Of a stretch of 47,139 nucleotides of DNA, positions 27,601 to 36,900 are shown one piece after another. Position 1 is the first letter of the stretch; every line of letters begins with the position of its first letter. The position numbers and the translations under genes were made by a program. The notes under the pieces were generated by a model that was given only the letters and a program-made list of their open reading frames with translations, was not told the DNA's origin and made no database searches. Source of the stretch: Tenacibaculum sp. M341 (GTDB lineage Bacteria; Bacteroidota; Bacteroidia; Flavobacteriales; Flavobacteriaceae); assembly GCF_004337695.1 (NCBI RefSeq), contig NZ_SJXJ01000028.1, forward strand, positions 1-47,139. The letters are read 5' to 3'.

Positions 27601-30600
27601 ACATCGAAATCAGTATTTGTTTTTAATACAGTTATTTCTTCTTCTAGAATTTTAGTAGAAGCCTGTAATTGTGCTGGAGTTAATTTTTTCAGATGCACAT
27701 CATCTTGTAAAATATCAACTACTAACTTATTTACATTGGCTACTTGATCATTCGCTTCTTCTAAAACATCAGGATGGATTTCGTCTCCTACTTTGATATC
27801 TTTTTCCTCAATTTTTACTCCCTCTTTACTTTCTGTTAGTTTTTTAGACAAACTTCCCAAACTTGCTATCCCGGTTACCAAACTCAACTGATTCATATAA
27901 GTAGCCAACTCCGGATCTGTTTCTCCAAAAGCTGTCCCTGCCATACTTGTGGCAGAACTCATTTTATCTGCATAGTATAAAAACCTTCCAAAAGAATTTA
28001 AAGCAGCAGTTCCACCTGTTGGTAAAAAAGCGAGTAAATCTACCGATGTTTGTATAATATCTGACTTAGTTTGCAGAGCATCAGTTTCACTAGCATAATG
28101 CAACGTAAAAGCAGGTATAAAAATGGCTTGCGGATTTCCACTTTGATCTTTAGCTGTAAATGGTTTTAGTAAATTATTTTTAGAAATATTAATGAATGAT
28201 ATCAACTGAAATGGTGATAAATTTTCATTCATTAATGTTTTACTTTTAACAAAACCCCATTTAACTTTTTGTTCAGCATTAATTAAATAATCACCTGTAA
28301 TTTCAGTATCTACACTTTTATAAAAATCATCTTCATCATAAATAGAAATTCCAGGTATTTTTCTTCTAAAATCAGTTTTTATATGACTCCAACCTCTCCT
28401 AAAAATATTCTGATAATCATTTTCATAGGTAAAAAATTGATTGTGTATTGTTTTAACATCTTCAAAAGTCATTTCTTTTAAAAGTTCAATATCAATACTA
28501 CTTTTTAACTGTTCTTGAAAACTCTCTGAACCTATAAATATTTTACCAATAGATGCTACAATACTCTGCCTATTATCTTCTCCAAAAACAAAAACCTCAT
28601 CTTGTATATTCTTAAATAATGCATACCAAAGTGGGTACGTTTTTGCATTTGAGGTAGCTGCATATTGCCCAACGTTAGTTACATTGTAAGTTATTTCTTC
28701 TGTTTCTAGTAAAGCAAGTACTTTTTGATAATTAGACGACGGTCCGCTGGCAATGGCTTCAAAAATTCTAGCGACTTGTATTTCTTCTTTATCTGATATA
28801 CTTCCTCCATTTGTAGATAATAATAGTATTTTCTTAATTCCTTCAATTTGTTTAGAAACAGATAAATTTATCAGTTCATTTTCACTAGCTTTTGCTATGC
28901 ATTCATAAACTTCTTGGCTAGACTTTGTTTTAAAATCTGCTGACAAACAAAGATTATTTTCTGTTGCTTTCTCATTAGTAAAAGCTAATAATTCAATTAA
29001 AAAATCTTGATAAAAATTATATAGTGCATCATTAGACGATTCTAACTTTAAGTTTTCTTTCCAAGTATTGTATGCCTGACTTGGAGTTCCTCCGAATGGA
29101 ATATTTTCATTATCCCATTTTCCATAGTCTGAAAAAGTTTTAATTAAAAAAGATTGATCCCAATTATTAAAGAAGTTGGTAAACTCTTTAAATAACACTG
29201 GATATCTATTGTAAATTTCCGCTATTTTAACAATTAAAAAAACTTCCCTTCTCTCATTATGACTAATGTGTGCTTTCGTATTTCTAACTCTCCCTTGCGT
29301 ATTCTTTTTTTCATTTACATATACAGGATTAAACTCACCGCTTAATAATTGAATTTCTAATTCTGAAACAGCAATCTGTCCATCACCCAAAATTTCAGAC
29401 ACCTCTGTAAAAACTTCTGTTATCTCAGGATTTACTGTATTAAATAACCCTATATTTTGAAATGTTTCTGAAGTAATGGTAACAATATCATTTGTTTCAT
29501 TTTGATATTCAAGAACATTCGTACTATCAAATTTATAATTTTTCCACTGTGCCTTATTCGATTTTGATTCGCCAAAAGGAAGTCCAATTACAAAAGAAGT
29601 AGCTACATCTCCATTTAAATCAGGAGCCTGATAATAAAAATTTTCATATCCTAAAAACTGACCATTTTCAATTTTTGCTTTATATACAACTTCATCTATT
29701 TTCTCCTCACTTACATTTCTATTATTGTTTGAGTTTTTACGTTTAAAACCAATTAAAGTCCCTGGTATAACTTCGTTGTAAGTATCATTTGCTATTCCAT
29801 GAAAAAAGATCGGTGTATAATCATCTGACAGCACTAAACGTTCTCCAGACGGAGTTAAATAACCGAAATAATATTTACCATTGTACTTTTTCTTGTTAAT
29901 TGCTAAAGAAATAGGCATTGCTGTAGCCACACTTTGTCCTTCACTATCTGCATCAAAAATGCCAATTTGTAATGTTGGATTGTGAATACTTCTCCAATGA
30001 ACAAAAGGAAGTTTTACATCGGTACCATAATCTAGTAACCAATTGGTTGCTTTTTCTGAATACCCGTAACCTTGCGATGAAAAAGGATGCTTCAATTGAA
30101 AAGCTCCATGTCCTAATTCATGCGCCACTGTTCGGTCGGTTGCTCCATTATTCATATATACATAACCAAACTGCTTCCCTAAAGGCATGACTCCTTTTTC
30201 CTTTCTTGTGGATGGTTCTTTGTTTGTTAAGATTAAGTAATAAGCATTCTTATTAAAATCATCTCTTCCTTTAAGTGCTTTATTTATTTCTTTTTGACCT
30301 GAAGTATATTTAGCCAACAATTCACCTTCACCACTTTCTATAACCGAACCTGGCACCAAAGTTTCCAACGTACTTGTAAAATCTTTTATCTCTTTAATAT
30401 TTAATTCAACTAAAGCTTTTTTATAAATACTTTGAAGAGATTCTTTTACCTTTTCAATATTATTATTTGTGGCATTTACTAAAACAACATCTATGCTTTT
30501 AACTTCAGCTTGGTATTGAATAAAAGCTCCGGCAACTTCATATTTCCCAGATTTTTTTACAACGGCTTGGGTTTCTATACTTGCATCTGTGAATGCTCCT

Positions 30601-32624
30601 TTCAGCTTTAAGGTGTATGAAGTAGCGGTACTATCTATTTTAGAAATAGCAATACCATCTTTCGTTTTAAAAATAATATCTTGAGGTTGAATATTTTTAT
30701 CCGTAATATCTAAATTCGCAATAATGGTCGTTTCTTTTCCTCTTGGAACTGCTTTATACGGAATTACATAATAGTTATTAAGTGTTTTGTATAAGTTTTT
30801 AGTTTCTTTTTGATCTTTCTGATAGGCATCAAAACCATACACATCATTTGAATCATTCGTAAAAGTTACTACAACACCTTCAGCAGTTAAGGCAATTGCT
30901 TCTCCTTGATTATTTACACCATTTGTGTTTTCTGAATTTGTTGCTCCTCCTTCTGCTACTTCGCCAGACTCTGTAACGTTTCCTTCTTCATCTACAGACC
31001 ATGTTTGTCCGTTAGCATCGGTAATCACATAATCTTCTCCTCCCGGTAACTCAACAATTTCTCCATTAGCACCTATAATTATGATATCTCCATTTGGATC
31101 AATTTGTACATCTTCTACTACAAAATCAACCGTTGTAGCTCCAGAATTTCCTGCACCACCTAGCACTAAATCATTCACATCCTCAACTCCAGACCAAGTA
31201 GGATCATAGGTTGTTTTAACCACTCCATAAATTAATTGATGATGATCATTTAAATGAATTGAAGAAAAAGTTACTGCTATTTTAGTGTCTTGTAAATAAG
31301 GTACAGTTATGTAACCTCGTCCTGTAAAAACTCCATTACCTCCATATACTTGTTTTACAGTCACAGAAAAATCGCCTGCTGTAAAAGTTTCATTAACTCC
31401 TATACTTTTAAGCGGATTTCTTCCTTTTATTTCAATATCTGGAATAATCCCACAATTGTAAGTAGCTACATCTTCTTTATTAGGCATTGTAAATTGACTA
31501 ACATTGCTATACGAAAATGTTTTGTACAACTCGTAAGGTTCTTTACAAGTACCTCCTACTCTAAACTCATACGATTTTCCTTCTTCTAGATTTCCTATTT
31601 GTGCAAAATTATTATAGGTATATACCTCAAACCATCTTGCGCCTGGCACATCTGCTCTTTTATATTGTACATGAAATTCTTTATGATCAAAATGAGGCTC
31701 CCAAGAAATTTTAACCGTGCTACTATTTAATGCTTCTGATAATATATATGTAGGTACTTCACATGGGTTTGCATAGGTAAAATAAAATATTTCACTATAT
31801 CCATTATTTTTAAATACTGAATTCTCTGAAATTCCTGTAACAGATTTTGCCTTAACTCTCCAACCATAAGTTCTTTTTGGTAATAAAACTGGTTTACTAA
31901 TATCATACAGTAAGGTGGTATTATTTAGTGTTTCTGTATAATAATTTGGTGCAGCTAAAAAGGCGGCTCTCGGATCCATTGTGATATCCCATAATTCACG
32001 AAGCTCAAAATCGTAACTAACATTTGTGGCATTTGTATGCCTGGGGGTCCATTGAAAAATAACGTTCATTGGATCTTTCGCTAAAATATAATCTCCTTTA
32101 TAGGGAAGATTTAAAAAAGGAGGATCGTTTAATAACAAAAAAACATTCGCACATCCAGAACTTGGATTATTAATTTGCTGATTGGTAACTACATCATATA
32201 CATCCCAACAAATGGTATACATCCCTTCTGGTAGAGGTCTGTTATATTGTTGAGGCGGAATACCTATTAAGTTATTAGGCTGAAAATATGCTGATAATTC
32301 TAAATTGGTAAATTGCTGTAAAACACCTCCTGTTAAAAATATCTGCGGAGCACCTACAACAACATCTGTAGACTGAATATTGAATCCATTTCCTTGAATA
32401 CGAAGCTTTAATTTTACTTGTTCGTTACTTCCTAAAATATCTGTTAATGCTATATTTAAACGAAACTTTACATCATTTGAAGTTACATAATCACTAAGTT
32501 TTGATGAATATGGTGGAAAAACGGTATGTGTTACTTGCACAGGATATCTCTGAGCATATAATCCTACAGATAATAATAGTATTACAGTAATTACAATACG
32601 TTGAAAATATAATGAGGTTTTCAT
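21648..32624 (-). CDS. Giant multidomain toxin-like protein with two ADP-ribosyltransferase domains
   Basis: The start was set at the ATG at 32624, which gives a signal peptide (MKTSLYFQRIVITVILLLSVGLYAQ), lies one base after the previous stop, and yields 3658 residues; a 21-codon upstream extension would overlap the previous gene. Layout: TANFOR-like and fibronectin-like N-terminus (about 25-390); beta region to about 800; zinc-peptidase motif H835-E-L-G-H839 with H846; helical region to about 1700; ParB-like 1 (DGMHR, D1772); Cys-peptidase-like 1 (H1945, C1985 in LLSCS); GNAT-like 1 (QRQGIMG from Q2206); GNAT-like 2 (QRQQIA from Q2523); ParB-like 2 (D2692); Cys-peptidase-like 2 (H2860, C2900); ADP-ribosyltransferase 1 (R3256, SAS 3285-3287, E3336/E3338); ADP-ribosyltransferase 2 (R3547, STS 3576-3578, E3624/E3626). 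Helical linkers with a conserved Trp separate the modules. It has no T9SS sorting domain. Toxin function is inferred from architecture; the fold labels are by motif. Confidence 0.8.
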   Translation of the reverse strand: MKTSLYFQRIVITVILLLSVGLYAQRYPVQVTHTVFPPYSSKLSDYVTSNDVKFRLNIALTDILGSNEQVKLKLRIQGNGFNIQSTDVVVGAPQIFLTGGVLQQFTNLELSAYFQPNNLIGIPPQQYNRPLPEGMYTICWDVYDVVTNQQINNPSSGCANVFLLLNDPPFLNLPYKGDYILAKDPMNVIFQWTPRHTNATNVSYDFELRELWDITMDPRAAFLAAPNYYTETLNNTTLLYDISKPVLLPKRTYGWRVKAKSVTGISENSVFKNNGYSEIFYFTYANPCEVPTYILSEALNSSTVKISWEPHFDHKEFHVQYKRADVPGARWFEVYTYNNFAQIGNLEEGKSYEFRVGGTCKEPYELYKTFSYSNVSQFTMPNKEDVATYNCGIIPDIEIKGRNPLKSIGVNETFTAGDFSVTVKQVYGGNGVFTGRGYITVPYLQDTKIAVTFSSIHLNDHHQLIYGVVKTTYDPTWSGVEDVNDLVLGGAGNSGATTVDFVVEDVQIDPNGDIIIIGANGEIVELPGGEDYVITDANGQTWSVDEEGNVTESGEVAEGGATNSENTNGVNNQGEAIALTAEGVVVTFTNDSNDVYGFDAYQKDQKETKNLYKTLNNYYVIPYKAVPRGKETTIIANLDITDKNIQPQDIIFKTKDGIAISKIDSTATSYTLKLKGAFTDASIETQAVVKKSGKYEVAGAFIQYQAEVKSIDVVLVNATNNNIEKVKESLQSIYKKALVELNIKEIKDFTSTLETLVPGSVIESGEGELLAKYTSGQKEINKALKGRDDFNKNAYYLILTNKEPSTRKEKGVMPLGKQFGYVYMNNGATDRTVAHELGHGAFQLKHPFSSQGYGYSEKATNWLLDYGTDVKLPFVHWRSIHNPTLQIGIFDADSEGQSVATAMPISLAINKKKYNGKYYFGYLTPSGERLVLSDDYTPIFFHGIANDTYNEVIPGTLIGFKRKNSNNNRNVSEEKIDEVVYKAKIENGQFLGYENFYYQAPDLNGDVATSFVIGLPFGESKSNKAQWKNYKFDSTNVLEYQNETNDIVTITSETFQNIGLFNTVNPEITEVFTEVSEILGDGQIAVSELEIQLLSGEFNPVYVNEKKNTQGRVRNTKAHISHNERREVFLIVKIAEIYNRYPVLFKEFTNFFNNWDQSFLIKTFSDYGKWDNENIPFGGTPSQAYNTWKENLKLESSNDALYNFYQDFLIELLAFTNEKATENNLCLSADFKTKSSQEVYECIAKASENELINLSVSKQIEGIKKILLLSTNGGSISDKEEIQVARIFEAIASGPSSNYQKVLALLETEEITYNVTNVGQYAATSNAKTYPLWYALFKNIQDEVFVFGEDNRQSIVASIGKIFIGSESFQEQLKSSIDIELLKEMTFEDVKTIHNQFFTYENDYQNIFRRGWSHIKTDFRRKIPGISIYDEDDFYKSVDTEITGDYLINAEQKVKWGFVKSKTLMNENLSPFQLISFINISKNNLLKPFTAKDQSGNPQAIFIPAFTLHYASETDALQTKSDIIQTSVDLLAFLPTGGTAALNSFGRFLYYADKMSSATSMAGTAFGETDPELATYMNQLSLVTGIASLGSLSKKLTESKEGVKIEEKDIKVGDEIHPDVLEEANDQVANVNKLVVDILQDDVHLKKLTPAQLQASTKILEEEITVLKTNTDFDVDKAQKAVEKLKSLDVSNNSVYKNIEIVGSPYPDSYRDVEISTLTTLHPVPRKTQPNGVNSVMEKIKAEGFHIRGNDGAHSSPVRVVELPDGTKVVIDGMHRVAAMQKLEETHIPVSYYTYDEVFKAFEAGMNRNSIDNIFITLHIGKRTGYYSGDWMPNIPWESNGRNEALSEVDDFMKKEFPDLAGSSEGKLASLKGLIFNEKLRTVFQKELSGDIKRINEFNSNPNLVDAWVDMQRTLDANSDAFPKNIDFTGFNFDTGDTYIDVIIHFENGKFISRVEGADEVVTIEKLAKAIDATSSEFKVRLLSCSTEEAAISLSKLTKKPFYANDGKVKLYSDGEVIHVTPFQKYHRGARSDVDEIPPNFEPRPGTPIVLGKETGIDEQLQKIFKENAELVQGKINELNFSDETLAAFVDDFGSLRKETVEVVGNNPLLVASWKVYDDVFGGKPFQINKENLQSVSTVLEAVGGYKKWKNTAKGKENKLWDRVVIEDKSFSAVLLNGETVKIGNFNLNEDLRIVNFSFDVPNYLQRQGIMGELFQSVLIKHDPIEIKEMWLGFGYADGMSTSLYEYQKNLNETNDKITAAFATPTGKIAKLNGYDGTPVFLTQDENIVELFFTKPFYSSRTDVRKLFEELTAYENYKKINDFIQKLEQHKLLKEFVIDFKGKNNKLKELLENPEIIDTWIPKALELKIGNFSALYKAFEGKANVDAIKETIQTFKLSSNEEVAFVDYIVSLDRLVQDEILVNTNVLEPLKAYHDIVPQKQFDLPMIQLQQIHRILKKIGGYNGWKNSEKGKKNQLWDRIEIDNKDHAYVILLDDLKTQEIGGFALSKEGMFIHTVDLPQYLQRQQIATEIFRRGIEKYNPKEIEETWGATNINHSDVSTNLSVYLSEIKKGKTREEAAFATPTGKLAKQNGYTGTPVFRVDTETRVDVFFTKPRSNEGIYKNVKIVRNPKGTPYPEKVKDVKTSELTVIHPVTKNRVEEVVEKIQNEGFVVANSGFIDVVELPNGTKLVLDGMHRVEAMRNRLNENYVPVYYNTYDDFIYDEDEIERIYFSLLLATRSGFYKGEWMPEASWIDTATKIRFLESIEESMKRDFSDFVQKDEDILRSLEILVPEHLQETFKNEFQNNTTKLAEFAEKPELITTWVKIKNVLIENKSAYPNNIDLVGINFNTGDDFLDVIIHHGEKGFEIRVEGKNTVIPIELLADVMNSIPESQKIRLLSCNKDKAALELSKIVKRPFYASDGVVKLYADGTVVHSTPFKKYYKGNRNDTDEIKPSTDSGKGESIHLGKQDELNQVFGEFDAVVKERLEQLNFSKEDVDAFLNYVFLTDEADTAIINNLNIINGWKVFYDTNPRGLYTKDIEDFQQISDLVALISKNYNEEVAKKFINNLDNHSYRINEFIENTALIDEWAILYQLKSRFQNLNQGSPEKVADFITRLERLDVNYIKEFINDFEKVGESDLQRFVEKSDLLISWKFLLDKGSNNRKDFDFLEFIQQNTIPIFLEQVEEKIAILKGKYPDMSVEEFTAIYNYTVMAYSELNAALRGRREMTKDLQVFDNVLRKSLERLPEKYKHTTYRGTQVRESRLEAYKKAFENQSKIVEEAYTSASKSIATAKTFIPKMTESNRQKVLFTIESTKGVDIENISADGPTFKTTYNESEILHISNTEYYVTNYVEKIDENGEKLTLITLSDTRSKTVGSKNNQAKSELEKVFEGLDSNVQLNTIIQKVAGFEELTINDFITDFKKAPKVLLETIAKSPLLVDNWKLLNSIKSPNRLDVDFLKLFNIDLMMNSWKEVTKNSVKLKQLYPNVTLDELTAVYHYTSSLYTVEGFNKALRENVTLKGNLQIFNNVLKKSLEKFPKYKEVTYRGITTEKSKIERYKTAYENKTNVEELGYLSTSKDRFVAGLFSEKTENEVRVIFTIQSNKGVDIENVSLLGPTFSNVSESEVLFLSGEKFKVTEFRVTKDNDDRELIYITLED

Positions 32625-32625
32625 T

Positions 32626-33978
32626 TTAAGGCAACTTTTGAATTTTAATATCACAACGGATAAATGAATTGACTCCATCGTCAACAAACTCCTTTATTTT
32701 AATAGCTCCTTTTCGTCCATCTTCAGTTTGAAAAAGCACTATACGCGGCACCAAATTGTTATTAAAATGAAGTAATCCATTTGGAGTTTCTACAATATTT
32801 ATTGTTTGTAATGGAGTGTCATTTTCCATCACATCAAAATCATCTGAAGTAAAACTGATACCACATCCACAGTTTTCTAGATTATTAATAAACTTTGTTT
32901 TGGTAGCATTGGGTATTGCACTAAATCCATTAGAATTTGCTTCATTTGGACTTATAAATTTGTTAAAACTAAAAGTATTATTTAGGCTTAAAAAAGCTAC
33001 ATCTACCTTACTTTCATTTGTTACTTCATTAGCAGTTACTACTTTTCTTAATTCCGAAGAAAAAAAAGCTCCTATAACATTTGAGTTATGAGCTGCATTA
33101 ACACCCAACTTTACCTCTTCAAAAACTCTTAAATTTTTATTCGGAAATACTTCTATTGTTTTAATAAGCTGTCTGGTTTCTTTATCGTTAGAAGCCTTTA
33201 AAATGATGCGATGTATTCCTGGAGTTGTAAAAGTTACTGTAGGATTTTCTTCATTACTATTCACTGGAACTCCGTTCTCAAAACTCCATTCATATGAAGT
33301 AGCACTTACCGAATTATTATTCAATTGAATAGTAACAGGAACTTGATAATCATCATCAAAAAAATCAACTTCCCAATCAAAATCAGGTACCAATTTAGGC
33401 AATACAGTTACTTTACGTTCACTGGCAAACGATTCAAAATCATTAGAGACTGTTACTTTAATTGTATGTTCTCCAACTGCTGTAAAAAGAATGTTTTCCG
33501 GATTTTTATCGGTACTTGTTGATGGAGTACCTTGTTCAAATTCCCATAAATAGGTCAATGAGTCTCCTATGGTTGCATTAGCTATTTTTATGGTTACTGG
33601 TGAAAAATCACTTCCTATTATCTCTGCTGAAAAATCAATTGCTATTGCCTCATGAAGTGTTATCTGTTTTTCTACACTGTTTTCTTCGCCATCTACATTT
33701 GTAGCTTTTAATCGTATTTTAAAATCACCCGCTTTTGTGTATTTTATTACTCCGGGGTTTTCGTCTTTAGAAGAAGTTACTTCTGCCCCATCAAAACTCC
33801 ACTCATATTCATCTGCTCCTTTGGTTTTATTTTTTACTCGAATTCTAACAGGTACAGATTTGTCTTCGTTTATAAAACTGACTTCGAAATCTGATTGAAT
33901 TGTTATTGCAGTTTCCTCATAACATGAAGAAAAGAAAACTAGTGTCAATAGACACCTAACTAAGTTTTTAACACACAT
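32626..33978 (-). CDS. PKD-domain lipoprotein
   Basis: A 450-residue protein with a lipoprotein signal (FFSSC, C19). Three PKD-like domains follow in about residues 28-290, each with the pattern YEWSFDG or YLWEFEQG, a short NP turn and GxHxIxLKA. The C-terminal 160 residues are different, with a GCGISF turn, and are not recognised. PKD domains are adhesion or spacing modules. The stop TAA is separated by one base from the start of the giant protein, strong evidence for translational coupling. It may anchor the giant or the SprB-like protein at the outer membrane. Confidence 0.82.
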   Translation of the reverse strand: MCVKNLVRCLLTLVFFSSCYEETAITIQSDFEVSFINEDKSVPVRIRVKNKTKGADEYEWSFDGAEVTSSKDENPGVIKYTKAGDFKIRLKATNVDGEENSVEKQITLHEAIAIDFSAEIIGSDFSPVTIKIANATIGDSLTYLWEFEQGTPSTSTDKNPENILFTAVGEHTIKVTVSNDFESFASERKVTVLPKLVPDFDWEVDFFDDDYQVPVTIQLNNNSVSATSYEWSFENGVPVNSNEENPTVTFTTPGIHRIILKASNDKETRQLIKTIEVFPNKNLRVFEEVKLGVNAAHNSNVIGAFFSSELRKVVTANEVTNESKVDVAFLSLNNTFSFNKFISPNEANSNGFSAIPNATKTKFINNLENCGCGISFTSDDFDVMENDTPLQTINIVETPNGLLHFNNNLVPRIVLFQTEDGRKGAIKIKEFVDDGVNSFIRCDIKIQKLP

Positions 33979-33989
33979 CTTCTTCAGTA

Positions 33990-36900
33990 TTATCTTACTA
34001 TCAATCTTTTTACCCTTGTTTCTTCTGGAGTTTCAAGTACAACAATGTACATACCCGATGGTGCCTGAATAGCTAATGATTCTGAATATTCTTCACTTAC
34101 TTCTAAAGGAATATGTTTTTTCATTAATGCTCCTTGAATACTAAAAATTCGTATCGAAATCTCACTAGCTTCAATTAATTTAATAGTACAATCAAAATTT
34201 CCATCATTTGGATTAGGAGAAATCGTGAACTGTTCTATGAATAAATCCGATTCATTTTTAAAATCAGAAAGTTCGCTAGGCTCTTCAATTACAATCTTTT
34301 TATATGATTCTTGAATACAATCTCCCACTTTAGAGCGTAAGCCTATTTCATAAGTTTTTACTTCTGTAAATTTTAAAACAATTGCTCTATCTCTTGTTTC
34401 AATAATGTTTACATCAGATGGTAAAATCCATTCAAAAGAAGATTGAGACAAACTACTTTTATTAAAGATCACAATTTCTTCATCTAGATATGCTTGAGAA
34501 GAAACTAAAAAGTTAGCTTCAATATCTTGATTGCTACTAATAATTGTAATAGTATCCTCAATCACACATCCTTTAGGTGTAGTTGCTTTTACACTATACA
34601 CTCCTCCTTCTGCTACCTCAACAACAGCTTCATCCGAAGAAAAACCATTATCAGAACTCCATAAATAACTTGTACCTGGTTCACTAATAGTAGCATCTAA
34701 GGAGTACAACTGATCGTTACACAAAACTTTATCGTCACCAAGGTCTATTACAAAATCTTCAGGATTTTCAAGAGTAAACGCTACAAAAGCTTTACAATTA
34801 TTACTATCTGTAAGTGTAAAAATATATGAGCCTTCCGATAAATTTGATATGGTAGTTGTAGTTGCTCCAGTGTCCCATGAATACGTATATGGAGGTGCTC
34901 CTCCAGAAATACTAACTTCAATCAATCCATCATTTCCATTAAAACACGAAGGATTTTCTCTTCGAATTTCTTTTATTTCTAATCCTCCAGGAGGTGTTAG
35001 TGTAATATTTCCTGTTGCTTGACATCCTCGAGCATCGGTAACAAAAACCAAGTAATTACCAGCTATTAAGTCTGTAGCTTCTTCTGTTCTGCTACCATTA
35101 GACCATTGAATATCATACGGAGGTATTCCTCCATAAATCAACACTTTAGCAGTTCCATCATTTCCTAGGTTACAAGAAATTTCAGTTGCACTCAATTCGA
35201 GTTCTAATAATTCAGGCTCTTCAAATCTAAATAGCGTATCTACAGCCCTTATCAATTGTAAACTTTGATATTCTCCTATAACTATACCTCTACTATCTTC
35301 AACATTTATAGCATAATTTCCATCAGAAAGATTTGATAAAATAGCACTGTCAACATTTAAATCTTCATAAACCCCTACATCGTTTTGTTTTTTCCAAAAG
35401 TATTTATACGGATTTCCTGTACTGAAAGGAACTCCTCCTGTAACCTCTACCTTTAAAACTCCATCTGAAAAAGGATTATTAAATACATTGTTTTGATGAC
35501 ATGAAATTGGGGTTTCAATACTAATTACCGCTTCTATCGGATCGTATAATTTGAACTCTTTTTCTAAATAAGTACATCCTTCTTTAGTTGTAGCACTTAC
35601 ATAATTAGCATCTTCAATAGTTAGAATATATTTTCCTTTCGGAATAGCGTTCAACCTAATTTGAAATTTTCCATTTACTACAGAAGTTGTCGTTTGAGCG
35701 TTTAACATATTACCTGCCTCATTTTGCCAATAATAAGTATAACTTCCATCTGAAAAAGTAGTACCTCCATCTACTTCTGCCAATACCCAACCATTAGACT
35801 CTCCGCCTCTTATCGGAGTAGAAAAAGCTAATATATCTACCGTAATTTCCTCATCTGGTTGTTTAATTTCTATGGTCTCAACAACGGTACATCCTTTAGC
35901 ATCAGTTATGGTTACTTCGTAAACTCCTTTTGCCAAATCACTAATTTTAGCGTCGTTACTTCCTGTATTCCATTGAATTTGATATGGGGGCATACCGCCT
36001 TTTATGGCTACTTCTGCCCAACCATCACCTCCTTCATAACAAAAAACATCTTGCTTTTTAAAAGTTAACTCAATGGCTTCTGGTTCTTTTATTTCTTGAG
36101 TAAGATCTTTTGCGGTAACTAATGCATTGTTTTGATATTCGCCTAACACAATACCATTAGCGTCTTTTATATTTACAGCATAATTCCCTTCATCCAAGCC
36201 TGTAGCTATATTACTTGTTTGGGCTGGTAAAACTGACCATACACCTGGACTCGTTTCTTTTTTCCATGTGTAATAATAATCAAGTCCACCATTTTCATGC
36301 GGTTGTAAACGTACCCCACCTGTAACAGTCATTTCTAATTCACCATCTGAATATGGGTTTCCTGAATTATTTCTGTTACATGATATCTCTTTTTTTACGG
36401 TTAGTTGTGCTATTAAAGGTTCTGGATCGTTTATAAAATATTCACTTTCTACAATTGTACAGTTTGGTGCATCAGAAGCTAAAGGGAAATTTTTATCTTG
36501 AATCGTTAATTTATAATTCCCTTCTCCTATACCGTTTAATCTTATAACATAATTGGATGGATTGGTAACAGCAGTTACTTTATGGTTCAGCGGATTTCCA
36601 CTGTTATCTGTCCAATTAAAATTATATGCATTTGAATCTAAAGGTGTACCACCAAAAATCGTTGCTTCTATCCAACCATTGGTAGCACCAGCAAAAGTTG
36701 GTTCAAAAAACGTATATGCTACTGTTAAAGGAACATTTGGTTGTTTAATTTCTATTTGTTCTGTTACTTCACAACCTTTTTCATCTACTACCTTAACAGT
36801 ATACATTCCTGCTGTTAAACCTGAAATATCTTCTGTTGCTGCATTGTTACTCCATAATACCGAATAATTACCAGTTCCACCTGTAATTGTAATATCTATA

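Noticed and set aside
21648-32624. RHS/YD-repeat polymorphic toxin
   Set aside because: No YD repeats or RHS core are visible; the N-terminus is TANFOR/fibronectin-like instead.
32625-32687. Upstream start of the giant protein overlapping the lipoprotein gene by 62 bases
   Set aside because: The extension would place 21 polar/mixed residues before an evident signal peptide; the ATG at 32624 directly follows the previous stop.
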